From Megalobrama amblycephala (Eukaryota; Chordata; Actinopteri; Cypriniformes; Xenocyprididae): a stretch of DNA of 64,000 bases. The translations under genes and the position numbers were made by a program. The notes beneath the pieces are model-generated. The model was not told where the DNA came from and searched no databases. It worked only from the letters and a program-made list of their open reading frames with translations. Positions 61,401 through 64,000 of the stretch are shown here, one piece after another (the first letter of the stretch is position 1; the number at the start of each line of letters is the position of its first letter). The stretch covers positions 7,401,694-7,465,693 of the forward strand of contig NC_063050.1 in assembly GCF_018812025.1 (NCBI RefSeq), written 5' to 3'.

Positions 61401-63739
61401 AGTGCAAGATTTTAATGTTATTTAAGCTAACATAAAGTAAGGGAAAATACTTCCACTAGATGTTAAAAACTAATAATGTATGTAACAATGAGAGATTTGT
61501 ATTTTTTTGGCAAAATAAAGTTGATATATAGCTCCAGTTTTTTTGTTTATTTCTGACCCCTCCACGCCACAAGTGCTGCTGGTTTTGTTCCTAAATTACT
61601 GATTTTTTATTCCATATATCTTGTTGGATGTGAGAAGTCAAATTTCAATTATAGTATTATATTAGTAATAGTATTATATAATTATATTACACTCTGTAAC
61701 AATGAGAGAGACACTGCTGTTTACATTTAGTATGGTAAATAAGATATTTATAGTATAGGTATAAAAAATATTTTAGTAGGCCTAATGAAATTTGAAGTAG
61801 GCTAAATGAGAAATAATGCAAAGGAAAGTAAATTTTCTGAAATGTTGTGCTTTCTTGCGCTTGAAGAATAATATGGCCCTCCTATGAGGTGTCAATCACA
61901 GAAACGGCCCCCCGACAATTTGAGTTTGAGACCCCTGATTTAGATATAAGAGAAGAGGAGCTTAAATTTGTTGCACAGCCCTATTTTATTTGTTTGAAAC
62001 ACGAGAGGCATCTAATACTCCTACATCCTGCGCCATACATCCCGTCAGAGGATTACTCATTAGGCGCAAGTCGACTTGCGCATTCTGCGTATGGTCGTCT
62101 GCCGTAAGCTAGTTATTTGAATTTATTAAGTTCTAAATATGGATATTTTTCTTACAAAAATGCATCACTTTGCTTCAGAAGGCCTTTATTAACCCACTGG
62201 AGTCGTATGGATTACTTTTTTTTATAGATGGATGCATTATTTTTGGCTTCAAAATGCGCCCCCCCCCCATTCACAAATATTATAAACCTTGGAGGACCAA
62301 GGATATTTTTAAATATATCTCTGATTGTGTTCATCTGAAAGAAGATAGTCATGTACACCTTGGATGGCTTGAGGGTGAGTAAATCAAGGGATAATTTTCA
62401 TTTTTGGATGAACTATCCCTTTAAGAACACAGAGAACAAACAGCGCTGGATGAAGTGGATATTCACCTACAAACAATTGAAACAAAGGGCTACTGAGTGT
62501 TATGTGAATATGCGCTACATGAATGTGTTTGATCACCTTGTTGCGTTTACCATTTTTATGTTTTAAAACATGTTTTAAGGGTTTTAAGTCTTATATATGT
62601 GAGACAAACTCAAGAAAATTAACACTTCTCTCAGAGCTGAATTTTTTAAATGAGCATATATTGATTTTTTTTTTTTTTTTAACTTTTTAGTGTTGTTTTT
62701 TGCAAAAACAATTTGCATACCCTCATATGAAATCCAGCCCCGTTTCAAAAGACTTATTGCACAAGTTGTACTTTTATAATACTTTTATGGGGCTCTTTTG
62801 TCAGTTGGTTGTCAACATACATGCTTATTCAAAACTAACCTGCACTGTAGTAACTGCACTGTATGCCAAATATCCCTCGGTTGTTCCTACAACATTACCA
62901 CGAAACAGCACTCTGTTTTTTGAGACAGCAGGTTCATGGACTTTCACATAGTGCTCGTCGGTCCAGGGGGTCATTCCAAAAGTTTTGAATTTTCCCATGA
63001 TTTTATTAGCAAGCGCCTCATCACCTGAGCTTCCCGCCTGGTGACTGGCACTAGAGAATTCCCTGCAAGAGGGAGAAAGAGAAGCCGAAAGACAAAACAA
63101 AGCATGTTTAACTTGAGTATCTGCTCAACTTATATGGAAAAAGCAAAAGGGCAGTTGTGTTTATTTACTTGAGGTTGCTGTTAATGTTGTCAGTCGTCAG
63201 TTTCTTTTTCAACAAGGCTCTGAGATCGCTCCAGTCCAATGAATAAACTGGTTCTCTCACTTGGGCAATCTCATTAAGAATCGGACAATCTGAATTTATT
63301 TCAGTTTTGTCTGTGCTTTTATTAGACAGGTAACCAATGAGGTATCCTGAAAGACAAAAATATTATTATTTTTATGCTCAGAAATGGTTACAGTTTAGCG
63401 GTCATAATACGAAAGCATCTGACCACAGAATTCTACGACTGACCAATCAGAATGAAGTATTCCAGAGGGCCATGAAATAAGCTTTAAAATATACTGACAC
63501 ATCTTCTTACCAATAATGAAGAGGAACAGAATGGCGATGACAAATCCGCAGACAGTTTTGGGAGAACGCTGGTTCAGCTTGCTCTGGTAATATGGACGAT
63601 TATGTTGGTTTTCCCCAACACCGTTAGCCTCCATTTCATCATCCATGTCAGATGAGAGCTTCATCTCCACATGGCTGTTGTCACCCTCCATGTTCTGGGT
63701 CAGGTTAAAGCGAGTATAGGAGCGCGGCTCCCCATTGAA
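46313..63739 (-). CDS. tfr1 (TFRC orthologue): Transferrin receptor protein 1 (16 coding exons, 5' partial)
   Basis: Type II membrane receptor that binds iron-loaded transferrin at the cell surface and carries it into endosomes. Exons, in order of transcription: 63739-63511, 63346-63169, 63062-62840, 57342-57220, 56593-56498, 56395-56256, 52209-52040, 51935-51816, 51672-51590, 50516-50453, 50372-50305, 50215-50145, 49741-49657, 49547-49320, 48949-48797, 46555-46313. Every junction is AG/GT and the frame is kept over 2274 nt, giving 757 residues plus TAG; human TfR1 is 760. The order is cytoplasmic tail with YTRF, one transmembrane helix, stalk, protease-associated apical domain, protease-like domain and helical dimerisation domain. 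Landmarks shared with mammalian TfR1 include [40 protein letters not shown] and ALATWTIQG. The first coding exon (about 12 residues in mammals) is not found before position 64000. I cannot separate tfr1a from tfr1b. Tfr2 is unlikely because of the five IREs downstream. Confidence 0.96.
46687..47352. mobile_element. Long TTAA fold-back MITE in the last tfr1 intron
   Basis: TTAAAGGGATAGTTCACCC and GGGTGAACTATCCCTTTAA. Arms of about 230-270 bp are near-perfect inverted copies, for example ACACGAAACGATCGGTTTGT left against ACAAACCGATCGTTTCGTGT right. Confidence 0.93.
47349..47846. mobile_element. Second TTAA element abutting the first
   Basis: Starts TTAAAGGGGTTCTACGTAGG and ends ACATATAGCCCCTTTAA. 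Its left TTAA (47349-47352) is the right TTAA of the previous element. The inverted ends are diverged. Confidence 0.75.
47847..48796. other. tfr1: Remaining part of last tfr1 intron
   Basis: AT-rich with a T run at about 48037-48058. No further structure recognised. Confidence 0.6.
48797..48949 (-). CDS. tfr1: tfr1 exon: helical domain, transferrin-contact region
   Basis: 51 codons in phase 0, [20 protein letters not shown] through LNNRIMK. In human TfR1 the equivalent LQWLYSARGDF carries an RGD important for transferrin binding. Here that triplet reads QGS. Confidence 0.93.
49050..49210. repeat. GCAAAAGCATT-type inverted repeat
   Basis: AATGCTTTTGCGTTC near 49072 and GCAAATGCAAAAGCATT near 49180 are inverted, with several AATGCAAA units between. 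A small repeat in the intron before the helical-domain exon. Confidence 0.5.
49320..49547 (-). CDS. tfr1: tfr1 exon: helical dimerisation domain, first part
   Basis: 76 codons in phase 0, from [13 protein letters not shown] through [20 protein letters not shown] to SKLESRQM. The AGEVAG segment matches mammalian AAEVAGQFVIKLTHD in the helical domain. Confidence 0.94.
49657..49741 (-). CDS. tfr1: tfr1 exon: [16 protein letters not shown]
   Basis: 85-nt exon that completes the valine and encodes [20 protein letters not shown], then SLSFRFTS. It corresponds to mammalian AAFPFLAYSGIPAVSFCF and closes the protease-like domain. Confidence 0.92.
50145..50215 (-). CDS. tfr1: tfr1 exon: SNWEKAV segment
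   Basis: 71-nt exon encoding [20 protein letters not shown] and EKA. It matches the mammalian stretch with DSNWASKVEKL. Ends two bases into a valine codon. Confidence 0.9.
50305..50372 (-). CDS. tfr1: tfr1 exon: [15 protein letters not shown]
   Basis: 68-nt exon encoding [22 protein letters not shown] after completing a glycine codon. The ASPLLY core is conserved. It ends in phase 0. Confidence 0.93.
50453..50516 (-). CDS. tfr1: tfr1 exon: [11 protein letters not shown]
   Basis: Short 64-nt exon encoding [21 protein letters not shown] plus one base, matching mammalian [20 protein letters not shown]. Acceptor CCCATAG, donor GTTTGT. Confidence 0.93.
50850..51440. mobile_element. hAT-like fragment ATGCACCGAAATGAAAATTC
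   Basis: Left text GATGCACCGAAATGAAAATT and GGCCGAAACCGAAAATTC; right text GTGCTTTTCGGTTTCGATCA. It resembles hAT termini but no clean ends or target duplication are seen. Lies in a tfr1 intron. Confidence 0.45.
51590..51672 (-). CDS. tfr1: tfr1 exon: protease-like domain, SWSAGEFG
   Basis: Encodes [19 protein letters not shown] and VGATEWLE, the short conserved exon matching mammalian SIIFASWSAGDFG. Phase 0 at its end; donor GTATGAATG. Confidence 0.95.
51780..51809. repeat. Poly-A run in tfr1 intron
   Basis: About 30 A (T on the transcript strand) only a few bases past the splice donor of the exon at 51816-51935. Confidence 0.9.
51816..51935 (-). CDS. tfr1: tfr1 exon: protease-like domain
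   Basis: Encodes [20 protein letters not shown] and the following helix ending TDMIKN, a highly conserved TfR block. A run of about 30 T (minus strand) begins about 5 nt into the downstream intron, immediately after the donor. Confidence 0.95.
52040..52209 (-). CDS. tfr1: tfr1 exon: end of apical domain, return to protease-like domain
   Basis: Encodes [16 protein letters not shown], then [11 protein letters not shown] and [15 protein letters not shown]. The last motif matches mammalian ILNIFGVIKGF. An NIT sequon is present. Acceptor CTAACAG, donor GTACTG. Confidence 0.94.
52559..53268. mobile_element. TTAA fold-back MITE in tfr1 intron
   Basis: TTAAAGGGTTAGTTCACCC and GGGTGAACTAACCCTTTAA. 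The inner arms pair, including TCCGAACCACTGATTCGAA against the TTCGAATCAGTGGTTCGGA form. Confidence 0.92.
53457..53996. mobile_element. TTAA-bounded element, copy 2 (compact) in tfr1 intron
   Basis: Reverse-oriented paralogue of 24552-26394. Starts TTAAAGGTGCTAAAGAGGAT and ends ATCCTCTCTATCACCTTTAA. It has a single copy of the 49-bp unit and an empty TAA site at 53544-53546. Confidence 0.9.
54086..54160. repeat. Fish interspersed repeat with TTTATATAGCGCTTTTTACA
   Basis: CACCTTTATTTATATAGCGC followed by TTTACAATGCAGATTGTGTC and AAGCAGCTTTACAGT. I recognise this text as a widely dispersed teleost repeat, without knowing its family name. Confidence 0.6.
54208..54840. mobile_element. TTAA fold-back MITE in tfr1 intron
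   Basis: TTAAAGGGTTAGTTCACCC and GGGTGAACTAACCCTTTAA. The arms include TGCTTCAGGAAGCATCGGAG and ATTTGTGCTCCGATGCTTCA in opposite directions. Confidence 0.92.
55347..55430. repeat. (TA)n microsatellite
   Basis: About 84 bp of TA in a tfr1 intron, preceded by a short CACACA run at about 55261. Confidence 0.97.
55440..56075. mobile_element. Truncated TTAA-type element
   Basis: The right end reads AAAAAGCATAATAGGTCCTC, the terminal text of the family also seen at 19254-19277. The body contains GTGATTGGTCAACCACTTCG. No left end located. Confidence 0.45.
56256..56395 (-). CDS. tfr1: tfr1 exon: apical domain with conserved glycosylation site
   Basis: Encodes [22 protein letters not shown] and [10 protein letters not shown]. 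The NHT sequon sits where mammalian TfR1 carries an N-glycan. Ends two bases into a codon and joins the next exon as serine. The following intron (56255-52210) holds three TTAA-bounded elements. Confidence 0.95.
56498..56593 (-). CDS. tfr1: tfr1 exon: apical domain, second part
   Basis: Encodes 32 residues, [17 protein letters not shown] through TALFGH, in phase 0. It matches the PA-domain strand ending [13 protein letters not shown] in mammals; here the [11 protein letters not shown] join is made across the next intron. Confidence 0.94.
56642..57185. mobile_element. TTAA fold-back MITE in tfr1 intron (left TTAA decayed)
   Basis: AAAGGGTTAGTTTACCCAAA at the left; GGGTGAACTAAACCTTTAA at the right. 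Arms pair through the TCCGAGAGCTTTCTGA-type motif. It contains a short TA run at about 56945. Confidence 0.85.
57220..57342 (-). CDS. tfr1: tfr1 exon: apical domain, first part
   Basis: Encodes 41 residues starting [17 protein letters not shown] and containing [11 protein letters not shown]. It matches the mammalian stretch with VNGSIVIVRAG and FAEK. Phase 0 at both ends. Confidence 0.94.
58297..61937. mobile_element. hAT element with exact 8-bp target duplication
   Basis: Ends CAGTGGTCTCAAACT and AGTTTGAGACCCCTG. Exact ATTTAGAT on both sides (58289-58296 and 61938-61945). The left part contains GCCGGCCCGCGGGCC. It hosts the modular repeat at 58406-60977. No transposase frame. Confidence 0.93.
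58406..60977 (+). mobile_element. GGGGCCAAGC modular element with 722-bp tandem modules
   Basis: Starts GGGGCCAAGCACCGAAGGTG and ends CTGCTTGCAGCTATATTTA, the same plan as the elements at 8.7-15.9 kb. CGAACTCCTCCTAG occurs at about 58818, 59540, 60262 and 60600; the first three are 722 bp apart. Each module carries AGCGCCACCT motifs (about 58631, 59073, 59346, 59794, 60069, 60512, 60781). Non-coding. Confidence 0.82.
62840..63062 (-). CDS. tfr1: tfr1 exon: start of ectodomain
   Basis: Encodes about 75 residues including [17 protein letters not shown] and WTDEHYVKV and ends TTVQ in phase 0. It forms the first part of the protease-like fold before the apical (PA) domain. The following intron of about 5.5 kb (62839-57343) holds the nested transposon stack. 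Confidence 0.93.
63169..63346 (-). CDS. tfr1: tfr1 exon: end of transmembrane helix and stalk
   Basis: Completes the membrane segment (YLIGYL) and encodes the juxtamembrane stalk, with a cysteine in SDCPIL that could serve the inter-subunit disulfide known from mammalian stalks, and an NKS sequon. It continues into [15 protein letters not shown]. Donor GTAAATAA; acceptor CTTTCAG. Confidence 0.93.
63511..63739 (-). CDS. tfr1: tfr1 exon: cytoplasmic tail and start of transmembrane helix
   Basis: Encodes residues 1-76 of the visible protein and one base of the next codon. It opens [11 protein letters not shown] in phase 0. YTRF (63718-63707) is the tyrosine endocytosis signal. An acidic [10 protein letters not shown] block follows, then the hydrophobic run beginning [15 protein letters not shown]. 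Acceptor AG lies at 63741-63740 and donor GTAAG begins at 63510. Confidence 0.95.
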
Positions 63740-64000
63740 CTAAAAAAATAGTTACAAAACACCAAAATAAAACACTTTTCCTGGGTTCTTGTCACTCTGA
63801 AAACATGTAAGGGCAAGTCATGAAGCTATTCTCTTCAATATAGAAGATTTTCAGCACAAGAAGTAAAACGTAATATCAGGAACATTGAGGAGGTTTCAGT
63901 TGAAGTGCCTAAAATCTGCTTGATTAAAGACAGACATTTAAATCTCATAAAGACACTGTTTTTTCTTTGTTATCTCTCAAATGGCAACTGATTCAGATAA

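Larger units (their letters stand above)
57909..62424. mobile_element. TTAA fold-back MITE split by a 3.6-kb hAT insertion
   Basis: TTAAAGGGATAGTTCACCT at 57909 and GGATGAACTATCCCTTTAA ending 62424. Left arm text (GTCCAGGGGGTTAATAAAGG) returns inverted at about 62185 (CCTTTATTAACCCACTGGAG). It fills most of the large tfr1 intron. Confidence 0.9.

Noticed and set aside
63740..64000. First coding exon of tfr1 within the window
   Set aside because: No ATG-containing minus-strand exon ending in a donor and resembling the TfR1 N-terminus could be found, so the gene is reported as 5' partial.

Overview
This is a vertebrate nuclear genome segment, almost certainly from a cyprinid fish (zebrafish, carp or goldfish relative). 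The evidence is large introns with GT-AG splice sites, one recognisable vertebrate gene, and a very dense load of transposon families that I associate with cyprinids: TTAA-bounded fold-back MITEs, several hAT elements with 8-bp target duplications, a Tc1 relic and GGGCCC-headed modular repeats. A 5-base N run at 10841-10845 shows it is an assembly. Most open reading frames in the window are chance or repeat-derived.

The one confident protein-coding gene is transferrin receptor 1 on the minus strand. Sixteen coding exons lie between 63739 and 46313. They are in frame throughout and give 757 residues plus a stop. The short first coding exon lies beyond the right edge. The 3' untranslated region holds a cluster of five iron-responsive-element hairpins at 45489-45055, the signature of TfR1 mRNA, so both the receptor and its post-transcriptional iron control are present. 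Its introns and 3' UTR have been colonised by at least eight TTAA-type MITEs. One intron holds a nested stack: a MITE, within it a hAT element, within that a modular repeat.

Left to right: 1-1280 is a striking array in which two 6-bp palindromes (GATATC and ACTAGT) alternate every 21-22 bp. A 535-bp piece of it is duplicated at 3605-4139 behind a TA microsatellite. 4.9-8.06 kb on the plus strand has the splice and polyadenylation signals of a seven-exon, apparently non-coding transcript. 8.67-15.93 kb is a compound tract of modular GGGCCC-type repeats. 16.5-17.6 kb is a dead Tc1 transposon. 18.3-37.5 kb is layered hAT, mariner-like and TTAA elements, several with intact target duplications. 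One TAA-flanked insertion is confirmed by an empty copy of the same site at 53.54 kb. 39.1-41.9 kb is mostly low-repeat DNA ending in a possible minus-strand promoter and first exon near 41.65-41.88 kb. The rest is the transferrin receptor locus.

Limits: repeat families are named from motifs, terminal repeats and target duplications, without database comparison. tfr1a versus tfr1b, the exact mRNA ends and expression of the non-coding candidate cannot be decided from sequence alone.
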